64,000 nucleotides of DNA. Origin: Streptomyces sp. WP-1. Its GTDB lineage: Bacteria > Actinomycetota > Actinomycetes > Streptomycetales > Streptomycetaceae. The notes beneath the pieces were generated by a model. That model was not told the DNA's origin, made no database searches, and saw nothing but the letters and a program-made list of their open reading frames with translations. The stretch lies in NCBI RefSeq assembly GCF_030450125.1, contig NZ_CP123923.1, positions 4,340,001-4,404,000 on the forward strand. The letters are read 5' to 3'. Every line of letters begins with the position of its first letter. Positions within the stretch are counted from its first letter, which is position 1. Both the position numbers and the translations under genes were made by a program. Below, piece after piece: positions 43,209-50,795 of this stretch.

Positions 43209-43608
43209 GTTGCAACTTCTCCTACCACTCTGAGGTGACTCGCTCCGCTCCTCGGAGTGCAGGCACGATCTCTGGCCGGGCCCGCACCCCTGCCTCGGCC
43301 CCGGCCGACGCCCATGCAGCGGTCACAGCATGCAGCCACTCGACGCCAGAAGGGGTTCGTTGCGGCTGGGGCGCCCAGCTTCACGGAGCTGCTTTGGCGC
43401 GAGACTCGAAGATCATGGCCCCGACCCTGTGTTTGTCGGACAGGTCCACAGGCTGCCCGTCACGTCGGGGGGTTATGGAGCCATGATCGCACGCGCCAGA
43501 GCAGCTCCAGGCAAAAACTGCTACACCGAGTTTCGGAGAGACAGCCCCACTCAAGGCTTGGGCGTCCTAGACTGCCTGAAAGTCCGGGTACTGCCCTGGG
43601 GGGTTCGA
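43209..43608 (+). other. Non-coding gap before the AAA-TOPRIM gene
   Basis: 400 bases. G+C falls gradually toward the right, from typical values to about half near 43500-43600. A frame from 43330 runs into the next gene, but its first 93 codons look non-coding. GGGGTTCGAAT at 43600-43610 resembles a tRNA T-loop, but no tRNA can be folded around it. No attachment-site repeat was recognised. Confidence 0.6.
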
Positions 43609-45168
43609 ATGTCTGCGAAGAGTGAGATCCGTAAAAGTGACATCACAGCACTCGCGTCTCGCGTAAACAAGAAAGCCTATGACAAGTATCTCCGACGCCT
43701 CAGGATGGTAAAGCTGCGCGGATTCTCCAATCGAGAAGTGACATTCGACTTTCCTGTAACTGCGCTCGTAGGGCCAAATGGTTCAGGGAAGACAACAATT
43801 CTCGGGGCAGCGGCTCTTATTCACCGCAAAGTCCTACCTCGACAGTTCTTCGCGAAGAGCGGCAAGTATGACGACAGCATGAAGAACTGGAGGGTTGAGT
43901 ACGAAATCCTCGACAAGCGTGAACAAAGCAGCGCAACCATCAGCCGAACTGCCAGTTATCTGAAGGCTAAGTGGAATCGTGACGCTGTTGAGAGGGACGT
44001 TCTGACCTTTGGCGTAAGCAGGACCCTTCCGGCAAGCGAGCGCAAGGAGCTTTCTAAATTCATCGGTGGTAGCTTCGAGGGGTTCTCAGAGGAACAGCTC
44101 ACAGAGCCTGTAATTGAAGCGGTAGAGTCGATTCTCGGAAAGGACGCCGGAAGCTACCTCCGTGTCAGCGCACGCAGCGGCGACCTATCGATTTTCGCTT
44201 CCTTGCCCTCAGGGGATGGCGCAGGCTACTCTGAATTTCATTTTGGGGCGGGTGAGGCTAGTGTCATCCGCATCGTCTCGCAGATTGAGTCAAGCGCAGA
44301 TAACGCCTTGATCTTGATCGAAGAGATCGAAAACGGGCTGCATCCTGTAGCCACTAGACGCCTCGTTGAATACCTCATTAAGGTAGCCAAGAGGAAGTCG
44401 TGCCAAGTAATATTTACTACACACTCCAACGACGCCCTGTTCCCGCTGCCGAATGAAGCTGTCTGGGTGGCTTATCGTGGAGAGGTTAAGCAAGGCAAGC
44501 TTGATGTAGCGTCATTGCGTGCTCTGACGGGGCAGATTAACGCTCGACTTGTAGTTTTCACAGAGGACCGATTCGGCGAAATGGTGGCAGACGTTACCCT
44601 GCGAGCCTACTGTCAGAAGCATGGAATCGACCGATCGGGGATAGAAGTGCATAAGCTAGGCGGAGCTGCTCCTGCGCGAGATCACACTCGATTCCATAAT
44701 TCGAGCCCTGCCCGACGTTTCTTCGCCATTGCACTTCTTGACGGGGATAAGCGGGCCGAATCTGGGTTTGCGCCGCAGAAACTCAATCTGCCTGACGAGG
44801 CTGTAAGTGATGAAAATAGCCCGAGCTCGGATGATCTACTTTTCATTCCGGGTGAAGATTCACCGGAAGCTTACATCATGGACCGAATCCTTGAAGGGTT
44901 TGATTCTATCCCCAACCTCCTAGGTAAACTTGCGATCTCGTTGCATCTAGATACTTTTATGCAGGAACGGGTGCGGGAAGTTGTAACGCAGCGCGCGCTC
45001 ACAAACCACGATCGCCACAATATCTTCGCTCAAATCGGTGAGGATCTTGACTTCCTAAGCGAAGACCTCGTGCAGCGTGCCTTCATCACGACTTGGTCGT
45101 ATGCATACCCTGACGATGTTGATCTGATCTGGGATCCTGCTGGCGATCTGCTGCGGTTGAAGGAGTAG
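43609..45168 (+). CDS. Solo AAA ATPase with TOPRIM nuclease (OLD-like), defence candidate
   Basis: 519 residues. Walker A is VGPNGSGKTTILGAAALI (about residues 54-71), the ABC-type signature region is HFGAGEASVIRIVSQIE, and Walker B is ALILIEEIENGLHP, followed by IFTTHSND. The C-terminal part looks like TOPRIM: LVVFTEDRFGEM (Glu) and IALLDGDKRAE (DxD). This is the layout of OLD-family endonucleases; no second gene (UvrD-like GajB) is present, so class 1 is likely. Base composition is about half G+C by eye, with AT-ending codons, unlike all neighbours, so it was probably acquired. ATG at 43609 is preceded by GGGGGG. Confidence 0.78.
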   Translation: MSAKSEIRKSDITALASRVNKKAYDKYLRRLRMVKLRGFSNREVTFDFPVTALVGPNGSGKTTILGAAALIHRKVLPRQFFAKSGKYDDSMKNWRVEYEILDKREQSSATISRTASYLKAKWNRDAVERDVLTFGVSRTLPASERKELSKFIGGSFEGFSEEQLTEPVIEAVESILGKDAGSYLRVSARSGDLSIFASLPSGDGAGYSEFHFGAGEASVIRIVSQIESSADNALILIEEIENGLHPVATRRLVEYLIKVAKRKSCQVIFTTHSNDALFPLPNEAVWVAYRGEVKQGKLDVASLRALTGQINARLVVFTEDRFGEMVADVTLRAYCQKHGIDRSGIEVHKLGGAAPARDHTRFHNSSPARRFFAIALLDGDKRAESGFAPQKLNLPDEAVSDENSPSSDDLLFIPGEDSPEAYIMDRILEGFDSIPNLLGKLAISLHLDTFMQERVREVVTQRALTNHDRHNIFAQIGEDLDFLSEDLVQRAFITTWSYAYPDDVDLIWDPAGDLLRLKE

Positions 45169-45382
45169 GCGCGCAGGCATGCAGAGTCCCGCCAAGTCCC
45201 GCACCACAACCTCATTAGAACGACCGGGGAGCAATGAGGAATCACGGTAGGCGCACTCGTCGTTGATGAGGCCGCAACCTGGTCGTTGTTAGAGATCAGC
45301 GCCTTGCTCAGCCGCGAACGATCGCAGTTTTCAAGCTGAGTGCGACAGTCTGGGCCGTGTCTGGGGCAACCGAGGATGCTCA

Positions 45383-45960
45383 TCAGCCGCCAAGGACGAC
45401 TAGGGCGTCGCCCTCGTCTTGGGCCATCCAGTCAGCGAGGTAGATGAGTTGGGAGGCGACGGCGAAAATTCGCGACCGATGGCCTCGGTGAGTGCCCTTC
45501 CTGCCAGATTGCGCCGTCCGGTCGAGGGCGAGGTGGAGGTGCTCCTCGTCGGCGGCGTCGAGATCACCGAAATGGGAGAGGACCATGCTGGATTCGTGGG
45601 CCCAGCGGTCTGGGGAGTAGTGGGCTGCCCAGCAGTCACTACCCGCGGCAGCCGCGCTGCCGATGGCCGTCTCGGGCATGGTCAGATTCTGGGTGCCATG
45701 TGCCGGTCGTCGTTCTGGGCGGCGGGCATTGGCGAGGGTGGATTCGTCCGTAGGGCACCGCGCGCGGGTTGTCGAGGTGACGGCCGTACTCCACGCAGGC
45801 TTCACCGAGTTGGACGCCCTCGGCCCGGTGGCCGAGGGCGACGCACTGCACGGCGAGCCCGCGCAGTGCGGTGACGGAGAGTTCCGGGTCGCTGGCCTCG
45901 GCGGCTAGCGGGAAGGAGTGCGCGTAGTAGCGCTGGGCGAGACCGCGTAATTCCAGGTTA
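45383..45960 (-). pseudogene. Rearranged remnant of a TPR-type transcriptional regulator
   Basis: Several frames together look like parts of a Streptomyces XRE-TPR regulator, out of order. In minus-strand order: LAQRYYAHSFPLAAEASDPE and TALRGLAVQC (near 45950-45850), LGEACVEYGRHLDNPR, then WAAHYSPDRWAHESSMVLSH, LDAADEEHLHLALDR (near 45560), and last RSRIFAVASQLIYLADWM with AQDEGD (near 45440). In intact relatives the last segment comes before the LAQRYY segment. Frame changes occur between segments. Not translatable as one protein. Limits are approximate. Confidence 0.6.
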
Positions 45961-45993
45961 TGACGGCTAGGCGAACGGTTCCGTCCCTCGTGA

Positions 45994-46287
45994 CCCGCAA
46001 AGGGCCGCGGCCATGCTCGCCACCTGGCTGTCCGCTACCTCGCCCACGGCCTCGACCGCCGCCGCACCCGCGCCATCGTCCTCGCCGACCTCGGTGGCGT
46101 GCGGCTGCGCCAAGGCGATGTGGACGGTGCCATGGCCACCTGGCGGAGCTTCCTCGACTGCGCCGACGGCATCCGCTCGGTGAAGGTCCAGGCGGCCCTC
46201 CAGGACATGCGGGTCCGGCTGCGGCGGTACGACGGGGTGCCGGAGGCCCAGGAACTCCGTGAGCAGGCGACCCGTATCGCGGGGTGA
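45994..46287 (+). pseudogene. Inverted C-terminal fragment of the same kind of regulator
   Basis: An open stretch on the plus strand reads HGLDRRRTRAIVLADLGG, VRLRQGDVDGAMATWRSF and ends in a TGA. In intact relatives this follows directly on the LHLALD segment seen on the opposite strand at about 45560, so the piece has been inverted. There is no start codon with a ribosome-binding site. It is a remnant, not a gene. Confidence 0.55.
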
Positions 46288-46373
46288 CCCTTTGGTCAAG
46301 AGTCGGATCCCCTATGGATCCCGTTCGGGAAAGACCCTGGATCGTTGGGCTAGGGCTGACGCACAGTGACGTC

Positions 46374-46763
46374 ATGAGTGATCAATCAGAGGTGGCTGTC
46401 GCGCCTGTCGAGGCCTTCGAACCGCCGTACTACGTCGCCGTGTTCACCGCGATCCCGACCGAGGACCGGAGCGGCTACGGCGAGACCAACGCGCGTATGG
46501 AGGACCTGGTGAAGGAGGTCCCCGGGTACCTGGGGGCGGACCACGCGCAGACTCCCGGCGGGTTGTCCATCACCGTCGGGTACTTCCGTGACGCGGACGC
46601 CCTCACCCAATGGCGGAGCAACGCCGAGCACCGTGCGGCGCAGGAGCGTGGGCGAGCCGAGTGGTATCAGAGCTACACGCTGCATGTGGCGAAGGTGGAG
46701 CGGAGTCACGGGTTCAAGCGGGCGGGCGTAGGTCCCGGAAGCGCCGTTACGACGTCTGTGTGA
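46374..46763 (+). CDS. Antibiotic biosynthesis monooxygenase-family protein
   Basis: 129 residues, ABM-like fold: PPYYVAVFTAIPTEDR, then GYLGADHAQTPGGLSITVGY and FRDADALTQWRSNAEHRAAQ, with a conserved WY and following aromatic residues. Often a haem-degrading or stress-linked small protein. ATG at 46374; longer starts (46284) would overlap the pseudogene fragment. Its 3' end overlaps the convergent arsC gene by 17 bases. Confidence 0.75.
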   Translation: MSDQSEVAVAPVEAFEPPYYVAVFTAIPTEDRSGYGETNARMEDLVKEVPGYLGADHAQTPGGLSITVGYFRDADALTQWRSNAEHRAAQERGRAEWYQSYTLHVAKVERSHGFKRAGVGPGSAVTTSV

Positions 46764-47172
46764 GCTCGGTGAGCAAGTCGCGGACCCGGCGTTCGATCTC
46801 GTCGCGGATCGGGCGCACCGCCTCGACGCCCTGGCCCGCCGGGTCCGGCAACTGCCAGTCGAGGTAGCGCTTGCCCGGGAAGACCGGGCAGGTGTCGCCG
46901 CAGCCCATGGTGATGACGACGGCGGAGGACTGGACGGCTTCGACGGTGAGGACCTTCGGGATCTCGGCCGAGATGTCGATGCCCGACTCCGCCATCGCCG
47001 CCACGACGGCCGGGTTGACCGTGGCGGCGGGGGCGGAGCCGGCCGAGCGGACCCGGACGCTGTCGCCCGCGAGGTGGGTGAGGAAGGCGGCGGCCATCTG
47101 GGAGCGGCCGGCGTTGTGGACGCAGACGAAGAGGACGGAAGGGGTGGAGGGGGTGGAGGGCAGGTCAGGCAT
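46747..47172 (-). CDS. arsC: Arsenate reductase ArsC (LMW phosphatase type)
   Basis: 141 residues. The P-loop is FVCVHNAGRSQMAAAF (nucleophile Cys in CVHNAGRS), with later MGCGDTCPVFPG carrying the two resolving cysteines, and DWQLPDPAG with the general-acid Asp. Reduces arsenate to arsenite, using thioredoxin or mycothiol. ATG at 47172 overlaps the acr3 stop by eight bases, so this is the last gene of arsR-acr3-arsC. Confidence 0.9.
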   Translation of the reverse strand: MPDLPSTPSTPSVLFVCVHNAGRSQMAAAFLTHLAGDSVRVRSAGSAPAATVNPAVVAAMAESGIDISAEIPKVLTVEAVQSSAVVITMGCGDTCPVFPGKRYLDWQLPDPAGQGVEAVRPIRDEIERRVRDLLTELTQTS

Positions 47173-48259
47173 GGGCGGGGGCTTTCTGGGGGGCGGTGAA
47201 GTAGCGGCGGGTGCGTAGCGCGACGTGGACGAGGGCGATCAGGGCCGGTACCTCGATCAGCGGGCCGACGACACCGGCGAGGGCCTGGCCGGAGGAGGCG
47301 CCGAAGGTGGCGATCGCGACGGCGATGGCCAGCTCGAAGTTGTTGCCCGCGGCGGTGAAGGCCAGCGTCGTGGCGCGGGGGTAGTCCAGGCCGATGGCAC
47401 GGGCCAAGGCCATCGAGCCCGCCCACATGACGGCGAAGTAGACCAGCAGCGGCAACGCGATGCGGGCGACGTCCAGGGGGCGTGCGGTGATGGCGTCGCC
47501 TTGCAGGGCGAAGAGGAGGACGATCGTGAAGAGGAGGCCGTAGAGGGCGAACGGGCCGATGCGGGGGATGAGTCGGGACTCGTACCAGGTGCGGCCCTTG
47601 GTCCGCTCGCCGATCCGGCGGGTGAGGTAGCCGGCCGCCAGGGGGATGCCGAGGAAGATGAGGATGCTGCGGGCGATCTGCCATGTCGACACGTCGAGGC
47701 CGGTCCGGGGCAGGCCCAGCCAGCCGGGGAGCACGGACAGGTAGAACCAGCCGAGCGCCGCGAACGCGATGACCTGGAAGACGGAGTTCAGGGCGACCAG
47801 GACGGCGGCGGCCTCGCGGTGGCCGCAGGCCAGGTCGTTCCAGATGATCACCATGGCGATGCAGCGCGCCAGGCCCACGATGATCAGACCGGTGCGGTAG
47901 GCGGGCAGGTCCGGCAGGAACAGCCACGCAAGCGCGAACATCAGCGCCGGGCCGACGACCCAGTTGAGCAGCAGGGACGGCAGCAGCAGGCGGCGGTCGC
48001 GGGTGACGGTGCCGAGGCGGTCGTAGCGGACCTTGGCCAGGACCGGGTACATCATCACGAGCAGGCCCAGGGCGATCGGCAGGGACACCCCGGTCACGGT
48101 CACCTCGGCCAGCGCGTCGCCCAGGCCCGGGACCAGGTGGCCGAGGCCGAGTCCGGCGGCCATCGCGGCGAGGATCCACAGCGCCAGGTAGCGGTCGACG
48201 AAGGAGAGCCGCCCCGCCATGTTCCTCTCGGCCGCGAGGGCGGTCACGGGCGCGGTCAC
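47165..48259 (-). CDS. acr3: Arsenite efflux permease Acr3 (ArsB)
   Basis: 364 residues with ten hydrophobic segments. Family motifs visible: LIIVGLARCIAMVIIWNDLA with the conserved Cys, LNSVFQVIAFAALGWFY, and AFTAAGNNFELAIAVAIA. Extrudes arsenite across the membrane. The start GTG at 48259 overlaps arsR as GTGA. An internal ATG at 48220 (MAGRLSFVD) is an alternative. Confidence 0.92.
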   Translation of the reverse strand: MTAPVTALAAERNMAGRLSFVDRYLALWILAAMAAGLGLGHLVPGLGDALAEVTVTGVSLPIALGLLVMMYPVLAKVRYDRLGTVTRDRRLLLPSLLLNWVVGPALMFALAWLFLPDLPAYRTGLIIVGLARCIAMVIIWNDLACGHREAAAVLVALNSVFQVIAFAALGWFYLSVLPGWLGLPRTGLDVSTWQIARSILIFLGIPLAAGYLTRRIGERTKGRTWYESRLIPRIGPFALYGLLFTIVLLFALQGDAITARPLDVARIALPLLVYFAVMWAGSMALARAIGLDYPRATTLAFTAAGNNFELAIAVAIATFGASSGQALAGVVGPLIEVPALIALVHVALRTRRYFTAPQKAPAHA

Positions 48260-48675
48260 GAGGTGGTGCCGTCGAGGAGGGGCGCGCCGGTGGGGCGCGT
48301 CAGGATGGCCGCCAGACGGTCGGTCATCTCCGGGACCAGCCAGTAGTAGACCCAGGTGCCGCGCCGCTCGCAGTCGATCAGACCGGCCTGGCGCAGCAGC
48401 TTCAGATGGTGCGAGATCGTCGGCTGGGACAGGTCGAAGGCCGGGGTCAGGTCGCAGACGCAGACCTCGCCGCCCGCCCGTGAGGCGATCATCGACAGCA
48501 GGCGCAGCCGGACGGGATCGCCGAGCGCCTTGAACACCTTCGCCAGCTCCGCGGCCTGGTCCTCGTCCAGGGGGGCGGTGAGCAGTCCGGGGCAGCAGTC
48601 GGAGGCTCCGGCGGTTCCGGGGGTTCCAGCGGTTCCGTCGGTCTGGTCGAGCAGCACCAGGTCTTGATTCGACAT
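48256..48675 (-). CDS. arsR: ArsR-family metalloid-responsive repressor
   Basis: 139 residues. The winged helix shows VFKALGDPVRLRLLSMIAS and DLSQPTISHHLKLLRQAGL. CVCDL in the first recognition region and the upstream CC pair (DCCPGL) may bind arsenite. ATG at 48675 is preferred; the longer frame from 48756 has no ribosome-binding site. First gene of arsR-acr3-arsC, divergent from arsI. Confidence 0.9.
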   Translation of the reverse strand: MSNQDLVLLDQTDGTAGTPGTAGASDCCPGLLTAPLDEDQAAELAKVFKALGDPVRLRLLSMIASRAGGEVCVCDLTPAFDLSQPTISHHLKLLRQAGLIDCERRGTWVYYWLVPEMTDRLAAILTRPTGAPLLDGTTS

Positions 48676-48809
48676 GTGTCTATGTTGACAGGCTTCGATA
48701 CAGCGCGTCAATCTTGCATCGACAGTTATCGATTCAGACGTCGTGGATGTCGTCATGGATGTCTCGTGGATGTCGTAGGCGTCGAACGAAACCGGATGGG
48801 AGCCCCGCC
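48676..48809 (+). promoter_or_regulatory. Divergent arsR/arsI promoter region
   Basis: 134 bases, more A+T-rich than the genes. Several ATCGA-like elements appear (TTCGATA at 48688, CATCGACAGTTATCGATTC at about 48718-48736), the kind of sequence bound by ArsR. This would allow ArsR to control both directions. Confidence 0.5.
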
Positions 48810-49319
48810 ATGTCCCGTGCTCAACTCGCCCTGCGCGTCCCCGACCTGGAGGCGTCGGTCGCCTTCTACTCGAAGCTGTTCGGCACCGAACCGGCCAAGC
48901 GGCGGGAGGGATACGCCAACTTCGCCATCACCGAGCCCCCGCTCAAGCTCGTCCTGATCGAGGGCGGCCCCGGCGAGGAGGAGACCCGGCTGGACCACCT
49001 GGGCATCGAGGTCGAGTCCACCGGTCAGGTGAGCGCCGCCACCACCCGCCTCAAGGACGTCGGCCTGGCCACCTTCAAGGAGAACGACACCTCCTGCTGC
49101 TACGCCCTCCAGGACAAGGTGTGGGTGCACGGCCCCGGCAAGGAGCCGTGGGAGGTGTACGTCGTGAAGGCCGACGCCGACACCCTCGGCAGGAGCGCCG
49201 ACCCCGAGGCCCACCCCCAGGCCGACCCCCAGGCCGACCCCGACCCCGACCCCGAGGCCGACGGCTGCTGCGCCACGCGGACCACCGCACCCGTCTCGCC
49301 GTCGGCCTGCTGCGGCTGA
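48810..49319 (+). CDS. arsI: ArsI/CadI-family vicinal-oxygen-chelate metalloenzyme
   Basis: 169 residues. A glyoxalase-fold domain (about 1-120): MSRAQLALRVPDLEASVAFY, then DHLGIEVEST and ENDTSCCYALQDKVWVHGP. The Cys pair CC and His are typical of ArsI, which breaks the carbon-arsenic bond of trivalent organoarsenicals. The C-terminal tail is Ala/Asp/Pro-rich (PQADPQADPDPDPEADG), and ends with Cys pairs (GCC, ACC) that may bind metal. ATG at 48810. CadI is the alternative family name. Confidence 0.85.
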   Translation: MSRAQLALRVPDLEASVAFYSKLFGTEPAKRREGYANFAITEPPLKLVLIEGGPGEEETRLDHLGIEVESTGQVSAATTRLKDVGLATFKENDTSCCYALQDKVWVHGPGKEPWEVYVVKADADTLGRSADPEAHPQADPQADPDPDPEADGCCATRTTAPVSPSACCG

Positions 49320-49351
49320 ATCCGGTCGTACGACTGTGACGGCACGCGGAA

Positions 49352-49384
49352 AGGGCCGGTGCGAAGGGAGTTCGCACCGGCCCT
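49352..49384 (+). terminator. Bidirectional terminator between arsI and the Cys-rich gene
   Basis: AGGGCCGGTGCGAA (49352-49365) and TTCGCACCGGCCCT (49371-49384) form perfect 14-base arms around five bases, between convergent genes. Confidence 0.8.
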
Positions 49385-49399
49385 ACGACGGCTCTGCCG

Positions 49400-49555
49400 T
49401 CAGCCGCACTGGCAGGGCGCGCCCGACTGGCAGCCGCAGCCGCAGCCGGAACCACAGCCGCACGCGGCGATCAGCGGCAGCCCCCTGATCTCCGCGGGCT
49501 GCTCGGACTCGCGCTCCTGCGCGGGGTCGGGGGTGGTGCTGGGGGAGTCGGTCAT
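49400..49555 (-). CDS. Small Cys-rich, metallothionein-like protein
   Basis: 51 residues from ATG at 49555 with a strong ribosome-binding site (AGGAGGGACCC). The last 21 residues contain seven Cys in CGCGSGCGCGC and the following CxC, a pattern able to bind metal. The first 30 residues are Pro/Glu-rich. It converges on arsI across a shared terminator, beside the arsenic genes. I know of no named family; a role in arsenic or other metal binding is inference. Confidence 0.6.
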   Translation of the reverse strand: MTDSPSTTPDPAQERESEQPAEIRGLPLIAACGCGSGCGCGCQSGAPCQCG

Positions 49556-49686
49556 GGGTCCCTCCTGGACGCCGAGGCCTGGACGCCTAGGCCTGGTTGC
49601 CGGGGCAGGCATGCCCTCACCCATTTCATGCCCAACCGACCGGGCGCATCAACGGCGCACGGAGGCGCCGTACTTGGCGCTCGGCC

Positions 49687-49728
49687 GTCGGGGTCCGGTC
49701 GTCGGGGTCCGGTCGTCGGGGTCCGGCC
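49687..49728 (+). repeat. 14-bp tandem repeat, three copies
   Basis: GTCGGGGTCCGGTC occurs at 49687, 49701 and 49715, the third with one change. No gene lies between the Cys-rich gene and phoU. Confidence 0.9.
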
Positions 49729-49748
49729 GTCGAGCCCGTGGGCCCGCC

Positions 49749-49850
49749 CAGCAACCGGCCCCCCGGGTACCAAGCAAGGTCCCCCACCCGGTGCCAAGCA
49801 ACCGGCCCCTCACCGGGTACCAAGCAACCGGGCCCCCACCCGGTACCAAG
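49749..49850 (+). repeat. About 25-bp tandem repeat, four units, downstream of phoU
   Basis: Four units of the pattern CAAGCAACCGGCCCCnACCC followed by GGTAC begin at about 49749, 49772, 49796 and 49822. Together with the 14-bp array this fills most of the 327-base gap between the Cys-rich gene and phoU; nothing else is seen there. Confidence 0.8.
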
Positions 49851-49882
49851 GTGGAGCAGGCCCCCGCCCCGCCCGGCCAGGG

Positions 49883-50572
49883 CTACGCCCCCTCCACCCC
49901 CGTCACCGGCTGGATGTCCGACTGGATCTCGTCCGCGTGTTCGCCGGTCACCAGGTACACCACCCGCTTCGCGACGGCGACCGCGTGGTCGGCGTAGCGC
50001 TCGTAGTAGCGGCCGAGCAGGGTGACGTCGACGGCCGTCTCGATGCCGTGCTTCCAGCGGTCGTCGATGAGGTGCTGGAAGAGGGTGCGGTGCAGCAGGT
50101 CCATCTCGTCGTCGTCCTGCTCCAGCTGGAGCGCGAGGTCGACGTCCTTGGTCACGATGACCTCGGCGGCCTTCGCCATCAGGCGCTGCGCGAGCTGGCC
50201 CATCTCCAGGATGGTCGCGTGCAGGTCCTGAGGGACGGCGCGCTGCGGGAAACGCAGCCGGGTCAGCTTCGCCACGTGCTGGGCGAGGTCGCCGGAGCGC
50301 TCCAGGTCGGCCGACATGCGCAGCGACGTCACGACGATGCGCAGGTCCGTCGCCACCGGCTGCTGCCGCGCCAGCAGGGCTATCGCCCGGGCCTCCAGGT
50401 CGTGCTGGAGCTCGTCGACCTTCTGGTCCGCCTCGATCACGCTCTCGGCGAGCTTGAGATCGGCGTCCAGCATGGCGGTCGTGGCGCGTCCGATCGCCGA
50501 GCCGACCAGCCGGGCCATCTCCACCAGACCGTCGCCGATCGAGTCCAGTTCCTCGTGGTACGCGTCCCGCAT
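49883..50572 (-). CDS. phoU: Phosphate signalling protein PhoU
   Basis: 229 residues, two PhoU three-helix repeats. Conserved metal-binding segments: RIVVTSLRMSADLERSGDLA (about residues 80-99) and DVTLLGRYYERYADHAVAVA near the end. PhoU links the Pst transporter to PhoR and dampens the Pho response. ATG at 50572. Divergent from phoR-phoP with a PHO box between. Confidence 0.92.
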   Translation of the reverse strand: MRDAYHEELDSIGDGLVEMARLVGSAIGRATTAMLDADLKLAESVIEADQKVDELQHDLEARAIALLARQQPVATDLRIVVTSLRMSADLERSGDLAQHVAKLTRLRFPQRAVPQDLHATILEMGQLAQRLMAKAAEVIVTKDVDLALQLEQDDDEMDLLHRTLFQHLIDDRWKHGIETAVDVTLLGRYYERYADHAVAVAKRVVYLVTGEHADEIQSDIQPVTGVEGA

Positions 50573-50691
50573 CAGGGTTCCCTCTCGTATACGTGCTTCC
50601 GGGGGTCGTCGTCCGGGGGCCGGCGGCAGAACCGGCGGTGCGAACCCCACGCTCCCACGCTCCGCCCCGTACGCGTCCGTTTCCGGCTTCC

Positions 50692-50722
50692 CAAATGAAC
50701 CGACCCTGGCCCCTAGGTGAAC
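50692..50722 (-). promoter_or_regulatory. PHO box between phoU and phoR
   Basis: On the minus strand GTTCACC and GTTCATT lie 22 bases apart, in phase with the 11-base direct-repeat units to which Streptomyces PhoP binds; the middle unit is degenerate. Position between phoU and phoR-phoP fits autoregulation of the regulon genes. Confidence 0.75.
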
Positions 50723-50795
50723 TCTGGGCGACGAGTGTTCGAGGTCGCACCCGATCGGCTGTGGGCATGTCGTACCCCATGCCTAACCTGGACGC

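Noticed and set aside
43560..43615. tRNA-like segment with GGGGTTCGAAT
   Set aside because: Only the T-loop is matched; acceptor and anticodon stems cannot be formed, so neither a tRNA nor a tRNA-derived attachment site is supported.
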